This document shows, piece after piece, positions 36,440 to 47,112 of a stretch of 64,000 nucleotides of DNA. How positions within the stretch are numbered: the first letter of the stretch is position 1; each line of letters begins with the position of its first letter. The notes below the pieces were generated by a model that was not told where the DNA came from, did no database searches, and was given only the letters and a program-made list of their open reading frames with translations. This DNA comes from Erythroxylum novogranatense (taxonomy: Eukaryota > Streptophyta > Magnoliopsida > Malpighiales > Erythroxylaceae), in contig CM057224.1 of the NCBI GenBank assembly GCA_029891385.1, forward strand, positions 5,394,001 to 5,458,000, written 5' to 3'. The translations under genes and the position numbers were made by a program.

Positions 36440-36454
36440 AAAAAAGGGGGAGAT
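36440..36454 (+). other. SIRE-like polypurine tract
   Basis: 'aaaaaagggggagat' directly before the LTR start tgttaag, typical for SIRE-type copia. Confidence 0.8.
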
Positions 36455-37380
36455 TGTTAAGTATAAATGACTTTACTCAGATATGATTTTGATGAATAAC
36501 AAAAAGAAAAAAGAAAAAACGAACACATACGAAGTCAAGCAGACGCAGACACAAAGCAGACGCAGACACAAAGCAGAGCAGACGCAGACACAAAGCAGAC
36601 GCAGACGCGAATAGTAAAGCAGACGCAGATGCAAATAGTAAAACAGAAGCAGAAGAAAAATCAAGAAGTAGACGCAAGAGTCAGTTCGAGTTAGTTACAG
36701 AACTCAACTGATTAACCGTTTGTTTAAAGATTCAAGAAACAAGAATCAAGAAGTAGTTGGAGACGAAGGCTATAAATACAAGTCGAAGTCGAAGATTGCA
36801 AAGTTAGACAATGTGAGAAAAAGTGATCGTAAAAGCATTAAGTGCAAATTTAGCCGAGAGCTATTTTACTGTAACAAGTGTTTAAATACTTTTCTGAGAG
36901 AAAGTAGTACAGATAGGCTGCAGAGGCTCGCAAAAGAATACTTGTAAGTAGAGCTTTTATCAGTAGAGACCTGAAGAGCTTTTATAAGTGTGAAAGAATA
37001 CTGGTTGTAGAGACCTGAAAAGGCTCGCAAAAGATTACTTGTAATGTTGAAGAGATACTGAAATCTCAGAAGAAACTCTGAGGACTGGATGTAGCCCACG
37101 GTTTGGGGTGAACCAGGATAAATCTCTGTGTCAACCACTCTCACTCTCTATCTCTGTTTTAGATTCAAGTTTAATTACTACTTAGTTGGTAAACAAAGTA
37201 TTCAAAAGTTTTGATCAATCAGAATGTAACAAAAATTCTGTTAAGAATTTTACTTCTAACAAATAGTTTCACAAGAATCATAAAAAAGGGGAATACACAA
37301 TTCAACCCCCCCTTCTCGTGCATTCTAATATCGTTTTCTAAGTATTGTATTAACGTGCGATTCACTTCATAGCTTACTGA
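36455..37380 (+). repeat. SIRE-like 3' LTR
   Basis: Starts tgttaagtataaatgacttt, continues with 'atgattttgatgaataac', a run of 'gcagacgcagacacaaa' units (36538-36615), 'gagttagttacagaactcaa' (36683) and a likely TATA box in 'ggctataaata' (about 36768), and nears its end after 'acaattcaacccccccttct' (about 37296). The exact 3' edge (about 37320-37380) is not resolved. 223-236 of the left LTR fragment at 33395 correspond to its beginning. Confidence 0.65.
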
Positions 37381-38640
37381 ATTGAAAGGTTGTTCTTTGC
37401 AGTGTTTGACATTATACCTATTAATTGAAACATCAATCTACCTCACAGAAGAAATCTGTGCAGTTAAAAAGGAGGAGATTGTTAAGTCAAAACGACTTTA
37501 CATAAATGATTTTGATGAAGTACAAATAATGATGAAAAAGGAGACGATTAAAAGAAGACGGAAGTTGAAAAGCAGACGCAAGTTGAAAAGCAGATGGAAA
37601 CAAAACCGCATTTAAAGCAAAAGGCATAAAAGAAAAGCGGGCGAAAGTTGTGCAAAAGTAGACGGGAGTAAGCGCGGCGATGGAAAGCGGGGCGAAAGCA
37701 AACCACGTGTGAATTAAGAATCAGTTTGAGTTAGTTACAAAACTCAATTGAATAACTGGTTCTTTCAAGATTCAAGCAATCTACTTACGGTCGCCTTCTT
37801 CTTGCGAAAATGTAAAATGATTGTAGAAGGTCAACCTGTCAGGAAGAAGAGTAAAGGGAAGCAATGACACTAATTTCCAAAGAATAGAAAATAATTGTAG
37901 AAGGTCAACCTGTCAGGAGTAGCACGTGAGAAATCTATCACCTATGAATTGAAATGTCAATCTCTATTCTGGTCCTCTTCTTCTCTTTGCACTCCTCATG
38001 TTTGCTTACTTCTGGAATACATTAAAGTATGAATTAAAACTTCAATCTCTGTTCTGGTCTACTTCTGCAATACGCTATTGGCAGTGTTTGACATTATTAT
38101 AACGGCTAGAAGATTGTACCTATTAATTGAAAACTCAATCTACGTGACAGAAAAAATCTGTGCAATTAAAAAGTACGAGATTGTTAAATCAAAACGACTC
38201 GACATTAATGATTTTGATGAAGTACAAATAATGATGAAAAAGCAGACGATGAAAAACAGATGAAGAAAAACAGATGGAACCTATTGAAAAGCATGTTAAG
38301 TCAAAATGACTTGAGATATGATTTTAATGAATAACAGACGGACAAAAACAGACGAAGTACAAAAACAGACGAAGTAGAAAACAGGCGGAGAATGCAAAAG
38401 CATAAATAATATGTTGACTTAGACTCTTATTTATAACCTTCGTGTTCAACTGCTTCTTCAATCTTACTTCTTAATCCTTGAAACAAGCAGTTATTTAGTT
38501 AAGTTCTGTCTTTTGCTTTTGTTTCCGTCTGCTTTTGCTTTCGTCTGCTTTTCAACTTGCGTCTGTTTTTCTTCTTTCGTCTACTTGTCACCTTTCTTCT
38601 GCTTTTCAAGTTCACGTAAATATGAATTTATTGTCCTAAA
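37381..38640. repeat. Cluster of truncated SIRE-like LTR starts
   Basis: Three or four LTR heads in one kilobase: 'gagattgttaagtcaaaacg' at about 37467, 'gagattgttaaatcaaaacg' at about 38178, 'catgttaagtcaaaatgact' at about 38293, each followed by 'gattttgatgaa' or 'gattttaatgaa' and cagacg units. 38410-38600 is the same family on the other strand (cgtctgcttttcaactt). 'attgtagaaggtcaacctgt' occurs twice (about 37819 and 37894). No gene. Confidence 0.6.
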
Positions 38641-38775
38641 AATATTGGCCTTTGGTTTTGATTTTATGATATATTTAACCATGTTGAGATTTCGTCTGAT
38701 TTCCTTGAACCGTTCTTCACTTAATGGTTTAGCGAAGATGTCCGCCCATTGATACTCTGTTTCAACGAACTGTCC
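38641..38775 (-). pseudogene. Copia RNase H tail, minus strand
   Basis: Minus-strand reading gives FVETEYQWADIFAKPLSEER then FKEIRRNLNMV, the C-terminus of a copia RNase H distinct from the plus-strand one at 33646. Truncated at both ends; it abuts the TNL fragment at about 38776. Confidence 0.75.
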
Positions 38776-38898
38776 ATTTCTGAAAACACATTAGAAATGC
38801 ATGACTTAATGGAAGAAATGGGAAAGGAAGTTGTACGTGAAGAATCTAGATATCCCAATACACGTAGTAGATTATGGGATCCAAAAGATGTTTTAAAG

Positions 38899-40085
38899 TG
38901 TAAGTGATCTAGAAGGGGGGGGGGTTGAATAGATCTTTAAAATTTTTTATGAATTTCTACAATAAAATCAGAAGTTAATTCACATAATAGTAATTTAAAC
39001 AAATTTAAATACAAAGAGTAGGGAAGAAGATCAAACACTGTTTTTATAGAGGTTCGGTGCTAAGACCTACGTCCTCTACCTAAGCTCCCACTTAGGATTT
39101 TGCAAACCACTTTATTACACACTTTGTAGTTCAGTGTGAACTCTTACAATCCTGCTTGATTTTCTACTGCTACCTTTACACTTGATTTGTCTTCCGCACA
39201 AATCCTACCAATACCGCTTGATTTCCTACTCAAGCAACCTTCTGACAGATGATTTGTCTTCCGCACAAATCCTACCAACAATACTCGATTTCGCCTGTTA
39301 CCTCACACGTGACCTTTCACTAGTCACTCAATTTGTAAAAGAAATAGGATAAAGATCTAAGAACAAGTGCTCAATAAAAATGTAAACAAAGTAAGAATAA
39401 TAATGAGCAATTTTGGAGCAATAGAAGAGTATGTAGGCTTATCGAACTTCTCACAACTCTTTTTCCATCATCCTCTATTTATACTTGAAGAAATATAGCT
39501 GTTGAGAACCCATATAGCCGTTGCTTGATTGTTATAGTCGTTCCTTGATAATCTCCATTCCATTTTTGGCTAATTGGACCGTTGGAATTAATGTGCTGTA
39601 CCCATAAGTCTACTTGTCGAGTTGTATAAGTCGATTTGTGACCATAAGTCGACTTGTCGAGTTGTATAAGTCGACTTGTGACAACATTTTACGTAAACTT
39701 GCATCTCCGCTCTTCTATAAGTCGACTTGTGATGTGTAAGTCAACTTGTGGTCCACGATAAGTCGACTTGTATGTTGTTAGTCGACTTGTGTTGACATAT
39801 CTTCATATATTAGTTGAAATATGATGTTCTAGTCGACTTATGTAAGCTTCAACGGTAATATCCACTCAAATCTTCTATAATCTTCATTATTTAAGCCTCT
39901 TTCACTTATAGGAAACTTCCATCTTGATTCTTCAATGATTAAACACTTGCCCATCTTAATTTGTACAATTCTTTCATTGAATATCAATCCCAAAATACCT
40001 GAAACAATTTCTTAACTAATTCTATACATTTTATTATTATCAAAACATAAGTGGAATTAATTTGTCAACCACCATTGGTCTAACA
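38899..40085 (-). repeat. 3' LTR of the GAG-only element
   Basis: 1187 bp. Holds nine copies of a taagtcgacttgtg-like palindromic motif at about 39605-39845, several mutated compared with the other LTR. Confidence 0.88.
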
Positions 40086-40099
40086 ATCTCCCCCTTTTT
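40086..40099 (-). other. Polypurine tract of the GAG-only element
   Basis: On the minus strand 'aaaaagggggagat' directly precedes the LTR start tgttagacc. Confidence 0.85.
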
Positions 40100-40835
40100 G
40101 ATAATGACAAAATACTTAGAAATTGTTTAAGAAATGAAAACAAAGAAACATTGATCAAGGTTTTTATACCTTTTCATTTTGGTTAGAAGTCTCCTCAATC
40201 ATATAAATCATTGAATTTTAATAACCTTGAAAAATCAATTAAAATTTTAACAAACACCCCCTTAATCAAGTAACTAAAGAAAATCCAATTTCTCATATTT
40301 CTCCCCCTTTTTGTCATAATCAAAACAACTAATACAAACCAACAAAAGATGAAATATTGCAATCACATTAAATAGAGAAACAAGTCATCAAACACAAATA
40401 GTCTCAAATCAAACACACTCCCCCTCAATCAAATGACGGTGACTAAAAGATACCAATTATCAATTTCCAATATTACTTCCCCTTTTTGTCATAATTAAAA
40501 ACCAATATGAAAAATGAAAAATAGTCGCAAATGCAGTCCATAAACAAACAAAACAACAAACACAAATAAAGGCAATTGTCATAACATAACAATAGTCATT
40601 ACGGAGAGTGAAAAGAAGAATAGGTTTTAAAGAATCCATGTAGACATAAGTCGACTTGTTACCAGACATTTCACCAATTAGTTGACTTAGACATCCATAA
40701 GTCGATTAGAATATACCAGTACTCCAATTCAATCACATTTCAGCCTAAGTGTAAATGATGATGGAATCTTTGTTGTTGTCTCCACTTATATGCCTTGAAT
40801 ATTTGCTATCAATGTACCATGTGCTTGGTTGATTT
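40100..40835 (-). other. 3' untranslated region of the GAG-only element
   Basis: No coding frame of note. A second polypurine-like tract (minus strand, 'gacaaaaaggggaagtaat' at about 40474-40492) and two more gtcgact-like motifs (about 40648 and 40706) are present. This is where pol would lie in an autonomous relative. Confidence 0.6.
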
Positions 40836-42476
40836 TCATTCCTTGCTTGTACCTATAACTGAAACATCCTTTCTTCTCATTGGTACCCAAGCCATCTTGG
40901 GTCCATTTTGGTTAGTCATATAAACCACATTAGAAGGTGTTGTACCTTTTACCACCCAGATTTTCTTAACCTTAACACATCTCCTAATGCTTTTACATGC
41001 AATTTCTATATGACCATCTTTCAAGCATCTAGCACATTGAGCAACTTTTCCATCCTTGGTAAATTTGAAAATTAAAGAACAATCTCTATTATAAGGATCA
41101 TATCCCAAACTATGTTTAGAAATAGAATATCTTTGTAAAGATAACATCTCTTCAAACTTTGCATTTCCACCAGCAAATTTTCCAACCACATAAGAAAACT
41201 CCTTTCTAAGTCTATCAAGCTCACAAATAAGATTTTCTTTTTCAGCAAGACATGCAGAATGATCTTCCTGAGGACTATCTAAATCATCAATAGTCTCATG
41301 TAAGGCACTATTTTCAGCAACCAATTCTCTTATTTTCTTTCTCAATTTCTTGTTGATTTCAATAGCTTCTTCAAAATCAATTTGTAAAGCGTTAAAAGAA
41401 TTTATAACATCTTGATCAATGAAATGTACCTCATCTTCATCATCACTTGTTGAGAAGCTATTTTCCATAAGTGCTAGGTTGTTTTCATCATTGCTTTGAA
41501 ATGCTTCCTCATCATCACTCCACGTGGCTATAAGGCTAGCTTTCTTTTTCCCTTTGTCATTTTTCTGGAGATTTGAATTTGAGGATGAGCTTTTCTTTTC
41601 GTCATAACCCTTGGATCTTCTTTCCATGGAAAATTTCTTCCTTTCTCCATTTCTTCCACCATTTAATTCCTTCCTCCGATTTTTGAGAAGTCCCTTGAAT
41701 TTTCTCAAATTTTTGGCGTACATTACCATTTCTTCATCATCCTCTTCTTCATCTATTTCTTCATCACTTTCATCAAGAGAAGAAGTATTAGCTTTTAAAG
41801 CAATTGATTTTTGTGACTTACCTCTACCTCCTCTTGATTTGAGAATGATCTCATAGTTGATGAGTGATCCCACCAAGGCGTTGAATTCCAAGTGATTAAG
41901 ATCCTTGGACTCCATAATAGCGGTGACTTGTGAATCCCATTCTTTCGGTAGAGAGAGAAGAACCTTCTTCACCTTCTCGCTATCCGTCATATGCTTTCCA
42001 AGGTTGCCTAATTCATTTATGATTTCTGTAAAACGATCAAGCATAATGAAAATAGACTCACCTTCCTTCATGAAAAACATTTCATAGTCATGAAGAAGCA
42101 TGTTGATCTTTGTTTCCCGGACTTGGTTGGTTCCTTCGTGGGTGATGCGAAGTCTTTCCCACATTTCTTTGGCGCTGGTACACGAGTTAACTCGGTTTCT
42201 TTCCTCAACTGTGAGAGCGCAATAGATTAGCTTCATCGCTTTAGCATTGATGTAGGCTTGCCTCCAGTCATTATCATCGTATTCCAACTCTGTTTTTAAC
42301 TCACCATTTTCTTTTAACGGTGGTTGTGGACCGAAGATAATTATCTTCCAATATTCTACTCCCTCGCTAATGATGTGGTACTTCATAGGATTTTTCCAAG
42401 AAGAATAATTAGTACCATTAAATAAAGGAGGGCGATTATTAGTATTACCTTCTTCCGCTAAGTTATTGTGTGCCAT
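40836..42476 (-). CDS. GAG polyprotein of the non-autonomous element, 546 residues, open
   Basis: Starts MAHNNLAEEGNTNN, 27 bases after the LTR, near the primer site. Residues about 17-40 (LFNGTNYSSWKNPMKYHI) match the DUF4219 start of copia GAGs; about 85-215 is the UBN2-type capsid region with KEMWERLRITHEG and KVKKVLLSLPKEWDSQ. An acidic run (DEEIDEEEDDEE) follows, then LIATWSDDEE. The usual CCHC knuckle before that block is not seen (a charged, serine-rich linker stands there), but a knuckle of correct spacing, CARCLKDGHIEIAC, lies near the end, followed by KKIWVVKGT and GPKMAWVPM. It would form virus-like particles and package the RNA. Length and lack of stops suggest recent selection or youth. 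Confidence 0.85.
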   Translation of the reverse strand: MAHNNLAEEGNTNNRPPLFNGTNYSSWKNPMKYHIISEGVEYWKIIIFGPQPPLKENGELKTELEYDDNDWRQAYINAKAMKLIYCALTVEERNRVNSCTSAKEMWERLRITHEGTNQVRETKINMLLHDYEMFFMKEGESIFIMLDRFTEIINELGNLGKHMTDSEKVKKVLLSLPKEWDSQVTAIMESKDLNHLEFNALVGSLINYEIILKSRGGRGKSQKSIALKANTSSLDESDEEIDEEEDDEEMVMYAKNLRKFKGLLKNRRKELNGGRNGERKKFSMERRSKGYDEKKSSSSNSNLQKNDKGKKKASLIATWSDDEEAFQSNDENNLALMENSFSTSDDEDEVHFIDQDVINSFNALQIDFEEAIEINKKLRKKIRELVAENSALHETIDDLDSPQEDHSACLAEKENLICELDRLRKEFSYVVGKFAGGNAKFEEMLSLQRYSISKHSLGYDPYNRDCSLIFKFTKDGKVAQCARCLKDGHIEIACKSIRRCVKVKKIWVVKGTTPSNVVYMTNQNGPKMAWVPMRRKDVSVIGTSKE

Positions 42477-42490
42477 CCCGGATACTTCTG

Positions 42491-42502
42491 CTCTGATACC
42501 AA
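42491..42502 (-). other. Primer binding site of the GAG-only element
   Basis: Minus strand ttggtatcagag, complementary to tRNA-iMet, one to two bases after the LTR end ...cttaca. Confidence 0.88.
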
Positions 42503-42503
42503 T

Positions 42504-43686
42504 TGTAAGTGATCTAGAAGGGGGGGTCGAATAGATCTTTAAAATTTTTTACGAATTTCTCCAATAAAATCAGAAGTTAATTCACACAATAGTAATTTAA
42601 ACAAATTTAAATACAAAGAGTAGGGAAGAAGATCAAACACTGCTTTTATAGAGGTTCTGTCTAAGACCTCGCCCTCTACCTAAGCTCCCACTTAGGATTT
42701 TGCAAACCACTTTATTACACACTTTGTAGTTCAGTGTGAACTCTTACAATCCCGCTGATTTCGGCTACAAAGCTACCTTTACACTTGATTTGTCTTCCGC
42801 ACAAATCCTACCAATACCGCTTGATTTACTCTCAAGCAACCTTTACAGATGATTTGTCTTCCGCACAAATCCTACCAACAATACTTGATTTTCTACTGTT
42901 ACCTCACACGTGACCTTTCACTAGTCACTCAATTTGTAAAAGAAATAGGATAAAGATCTAAGAACAAGTGCTCAATAAAAATGTAAACAAAGTAAGAATA
43001 ATAATGAGCAATTTTGGAGCAATAGAAGAGTATGTAGGCTTGTCGAACTTCTCACAACTCTTTTTCCATCATCCTCTATCTATACTTGAAGAAATATAGC
43101 TGTTGAGAACCCATATAGCCGTTGCTTGATTGTTATAGCCGTTCCTTGATAATCTCCAATCCATTTTTGGCTAATTGGACCGTTGGAATTAATGTGCTGT
43201 ACCCATAAGTCGACTTGTCGAGTTGTATAAGTCGACTTGTGACCATAAGTCGACTTGTCGAGTTGTATAAGTCGACTTATGACAACATTTTACGTAAACT
43301 TGCATCTCCGCTCTTCTATAAGTCGACTTGTGATGTGTAAGTCGACTTGTGGTCCACGATAAGTCGACTTGTATGCTGTTAGTCGACTTGTGTTGACATA
43401 TCTTCATATATTAGTTGACATATGATGTTCTAGTCGACTTATGTAAGCTTCAACGGTAATATCCACTCAAATCTTCTATAATCTTCATTATTTAAGCCTC
43501 TTTCACTTATAGGAAACTTCCATCTTGATTCTTCAATGATTAAACACTTGCCCATCTTGATTTGTACAATTCTTTCATTGAATACCAATCCCAAAATACC
43601 TGAAACAATTTCTTAACCAATTCTATACATTTTATTATTATCAAAACATAAGTGGAATTAATTTTTCAACCACCATTGGTCCAACA
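42504..43686 (-). repeat. 5' LTR of the GAG-only element
   Basis: 1183 bp, partner of 38899-40085. Nine taagtcgactt-type motifs lie at about 43203-43443, closer to consensus than in the other LTR. Confidence 0.88.
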
Positions 43687-43979
43687 TAAAGTACTTGCAG
43701 AGGACAAGGTAAAATTAATCACTTACTTTCTATATGAGATTTTTAAGTTGTGTATTGATATTATGTTAAGAAAATATATATTGCAAAACTTTGAACTTAT
43801 GGTTTTCAAATAAGGATATTTTAAACATACCTTTAATTATTATAATATAATTTTGAAAATCATTTTAACTTTCTTTTACTAAAAGAAATATTTGATTGTT
43901 ATTTGTTAGGGAGCGTATAATGGAAAGCATAAGGTTGGATGTGTCCAAAATACGTGAGATAGATTTAAATGCGAAGTGA

Positions 43980-44520
43980 TAGATGGCCATGGTTATTCGT
44001 TAGGATGTAGCCTTGTTCAAGTTCAATTTAGATGAACATGGAAGTACAGAATCTGAAGTGTGGCGTCACTCCATTATATTCCTAATATCGGATCAATTCT
44101 ATTAAGCATTCGAGTTTCCTACCCAAAGGTCCATTATGTTTTATAGCAAATTTGATGTAGTTCGTCACTTCTCGCTACTTCTCTCACAAGGAAATTGAAC
44201 TTCCGCCTTTTCGATTCGCCTCGCCTTTTGTGCTTAAATACTTTTTTGTTCAGATCGCCCGCTTTTTATGCCTTTATGTCTTCGTCGACTTTTGTATTCT
44301 CCTACTTTGTATTGTTAACTTCGTCTACTTTTTCAACTCCGCTTATATTTTAACTTCGCCTACTTTTTCAACTCCGCCTATATTTATAACTTCTTCAACT
44401 CCATCTATTTTTAACTTCGCTACTTTCTCAACTCCGCCTGCTTTTTCTCTTCTTCGCCATCTTTTCAACTTCGCCTCATTATTCATCAAAATCATATATG
44501 TAAAGTCATTTGACTTAGCA
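43980..44520. other. No gene; end of TNL relic and inverted SIRE-like LTR head
   Basis: 43980-44160 has no frame I can assign. From about 44165 to 44475 comes a pyrimidine-rich stretch (cgcctactttttcaactccg units), the reverse complement style of the SIRE-like LTR repeats, and at about 44477-44520 'tcatatatgtaaagtcattt' followed by 'gacttagcaag' is the inverted LTR start. Confidence 0.5.
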
Positions 44521-45570
44521 AGTAAGACGATCAAAATAAGACGCTGAAAAATAGCACGGTTTATATGTCTGATTACCATATTATGCTATCTAATATTACT
44601 ATTCTTGAAATCGCAAGATGATAAATCTCCTCATATCCAAATCTGCACTACGCCTTCAAAAATCAGATAAAGCTATAGGCCATCTCAGATACAACCTAAA
44701 GAGGTATCTTATAGACAAAGAGACTTCAAAGTGTTACCCAAAAACTTATTGACGCATTATGAACGAGTACAAGAAAGATCGATTGTTATCATCTCACTTT
44801 AACTTCGTCTTTACTCTTAATCTTAACTTTCAAAGAAGGGAAACGATCAAAGTAAGACATTGAAAAGCAGACGAAAGAAGAAAAACAGACGAAAGTCGAA
44901 AAGCAGACGAAAGTAAAAACAGATGCGAGCTGAAAAACAAACGAAAGTAGAAAAACAGACGGAGTTGAAAAGCTGAAGGAAGTAACACAATCAAAGTAGC
45001 ACGATAAAAAAGCGATATGTGCAGTTACCATATTATGTTATCTAATATTACAATTCTTGAAATGGCAACATGATAAATCTGCTCATATGATGTTTCATCT
45101 AGACGAAAGTTATCCAAAAGCAGACGATGGAAAGCAGACGAAAGCAAATCACCCCCGAATTAAGAAGCGAGACGATAGAAAAAACAAATCACCTCCCAAT
45201 TAAGAAGCGAGACGATAGAAGTGAGACGATAGAAGTGAAACGATCAAAGTCAGATATTGAAAAGTGAAAAGCAGACTGAAGTAAGACATAAAGCAGAAAA
45301 AGTTAGAGCAAGCGAAAGTAAGACACATAAAACTTTACAAAGCGATATGTCACATTATTGAAAAATAAAACGAAGCGATATGTGCAGTTACTATATTATT
45401 CAAATTTGCACTACGTCTTCTAAAAATTTATGACTACAAGAAAATCTTGGTCAACGCATTTACAATCTTCCTATTGCATCACAAGTAGCTGCTATATGGA
45501 CAGAGACTAACGATGAATCTGCTCATATCCAAGTCTCGCACTACGCTTTCTTTTCCGCACATCCTTTTCG
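44521..45570. repeat. SIRE-like LTR debris
   Basis: Patches of 'cagacgaaagaagaaaaaca' units (44865-44965, 45110-45260), 'agcgatatgtgcagttacca' (45012 and, shortened, 45374), and 'gataaatct.ctcatatccaa' (44621, 45071). The order resembles 20100-20600. No gene. Confidence 0.5.
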
Positions 45571-47112
45571 ATTAAAGTAGATGATTCCTGGTGATAATCC
45601 TGAAACCTCTGCTTTGACAGAGGAGTTCCTTTCTGACATGAAAAAAATATATGTACAAGGAAAGAGGATGCCGGTGGTGAAGTAGCAGCTTTGTAATTTA
45701 TGATAAATCTCCTCATATCCAAGTCTGCACTACGCCTTCTTTGTTTGAGGCACTCTTTTTTCAGGATGGCAACAGTCGACAGCAACAACAACGAAACTCG
45801 GAAAACATCTGTACACACCAAAACAAAAAAAGCTTAAAGAAGATTTACAAGTAAAGAACAACTGAAAACTGAGACAATGCGGTTACAACATCTTACGTCC
45901 AGTTGGTGAACAACCTTATGCTAGGTTCACGTGCTAGATTCACGTCGAAAGCACTGATACTCTCTCGACACCAACAACAGCTACGACAACCACAACTGGA
46001 ATGGAAAAAGCAGAGGAAGGCAATGGCGGAGAGGAAAAACAAAGACAGAGAAAGGAGACAACATGGATCTATTCCGTGATCTCAGATTAAAGTAGATGAT
46101 TTCTAGTGATAATCCTGAAACCTCTGCTTTGATAGAGGAGTTCCTTTCTGACATGAGAAAAATATATGTACAAGGAAAGAGGATATCGGTGGTGAAGTAG
46201 CAGCTTTGCAATTTATGATAAATCTCCTCATATCCAAGTCTGCACTACGCCTTCTTTGTTTGAGGCACTCTTTTTTCAGGATGGCAATAGTCGACAGCAA
46301 CAACATCGAAACTCAAAAAACATCTGTACACACCAAAACAAAAAAAGCTTAAAGAAGATTTACAAGTAAAGAACAACTGAAAACCGAGACAATGCGGTTA
46401 CAACATCCGACATCCAGTTGGTGAACAACCTTATGCTAGGTTCACGTGCTAGATTCACGTCGAAAGCACTGATACTCTCTCGACACCAACAACAGCTACG
46501 ACAACCACAACTGGAATGGAAAAAGCAGAGGAAGGCAATGACGGAGAGGAAAAACAAAGACAGAGAAAGGAGACAACATGGATCTATTCCGTGATCTCAG
46601 ATTAAAGTAGATGATTCCTGGTGATAATCCTGAAACCTCTGCTTTGACAGAGGAGTTCCTTTCTGACATGAAAAAAATATATGTACAAGGAAAGAGGATG
46701 CCGGTGGTGAAGTAGCAGCTTTGCAATTTAGGATAAATCTCCTCATATCCAAGTCTGCACTACGTCTTCTTTGTTTGACGCACTTTTTTTTCAGGATGGC
46801 AACAGTCGACAGCAACAACAATGAAACTCGGAAAACATCTGTACACACCAAAACAAAAAAAGCTTAAAGAAGATTTACAAGTAAAGAACAAATGGAAACC
46901 GAGGCGATGCGGTTACAACATCCGACGTCCAGTTGGTGAACAACCTTATGCTAGGTCTAGGTTCACGTGCTAGATTCACGTCGAAACCACTGATACTCTC
47001 TCGACACCAACAACAGCTACGACAACCACAACAGGAATGAAAAAAGCAGAGGAAGGCAATGGCGGAGAGGAAAAACAAAGACAGAGAAAGGAGACAACAT
47101 GGATCTATTTTC
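45571..47112. repeat. 515-bp tandem repeat, three units
   Basis: Units start with attaaagtagatgatt at 45571, 46086 and 46601, exactly 515 bp apart, and each ends in 'gagacaacatggatctatt'. The units are nearly identical (for example cctctgctttgacagaggag, 45603, against cctctgctttgatagaggag, 46118). Each holds a hairpin of that text (cctctgcttt..agagg), a run 'gtcgacagcaacaaca', and 'ttcacgtgctagattcacgt'. Reading frames in the minus direction recur only because the DNA repeats; none looks like a known protein. A diverged single copy lies at about 20230-20930. Confidence 0.85.

Larger units (their letters stand above)
38899..43686 (-). mobile_element. Non-autonomous GAG-only LTR retrotransposon (TR-GAG type)
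   Basis: 4788 bp with LTRs 42504-43686 (5' in its own sense) and 38899-40085 (3'). Ends are TG...CA with the duplication taaag. On the minus strand the order is LTR, primer site, one long GAG frame (42476-40836), a 735-bp untranslated stretch, polypurine tract, LTR. No protease, integrase, RT or RNase H is present and no obvious scar is visible. This is the structure described for TR-GAG elements: copia-like, mobilised in trans. The GAG frame has no stop and the LTRs are nearly alike, so it moved fairly recently. Confidence 0.88.
38776..43979 (+). pseudogene. TIR-NBS-LRR resistance gene fragment, split by a GAG-only retroelement
   Basis: Coding pieces: 38776-38898 (41 codons) with the NB-ARC MHD motif in EMHDLMEEMGKEVV and SRLWDPKDVLK; 43692-43708 after the insertion; a GT..AG intron 43709-43909; and 43910-43979 with ERIMESIRLDVSKIREIDL, the block that leads into the LRR of TNL proteins. 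The reading phase agrees across insertion and intron. A stop lies at 43977. TIR, most of the NBS and the LRRs are missing, and a copia fragment replaces the upstream part. TNL proteins are intracellular immune receptors; this copy is a relic. The 4788-bp insertion duplicated taaag (38894-38898 and 43687-43691). Confidence 0.85.

Noticed and set aside
40460..40669. Minus-strand 69-residue frame after GAG as a second gene of the GAG-only element
   Set aside because: No similarity to any pol domain, low-complexity composition, no start context; treated as untranslated.
43203..43443. Possible CRISPR array from repeated gtcgactt motifs
   Set aside because: Repeats are short, palindromic and unevenly spaced, inside plant LTRs; no cas genes; the genome is eukaryotic.
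45507..46851. Repeated minus-strand frames of about 70-104 residues in the 515-bp array
   Set aside because: They recur because the DNA repeats, differ by frameshift between units and have no recognisable domain.
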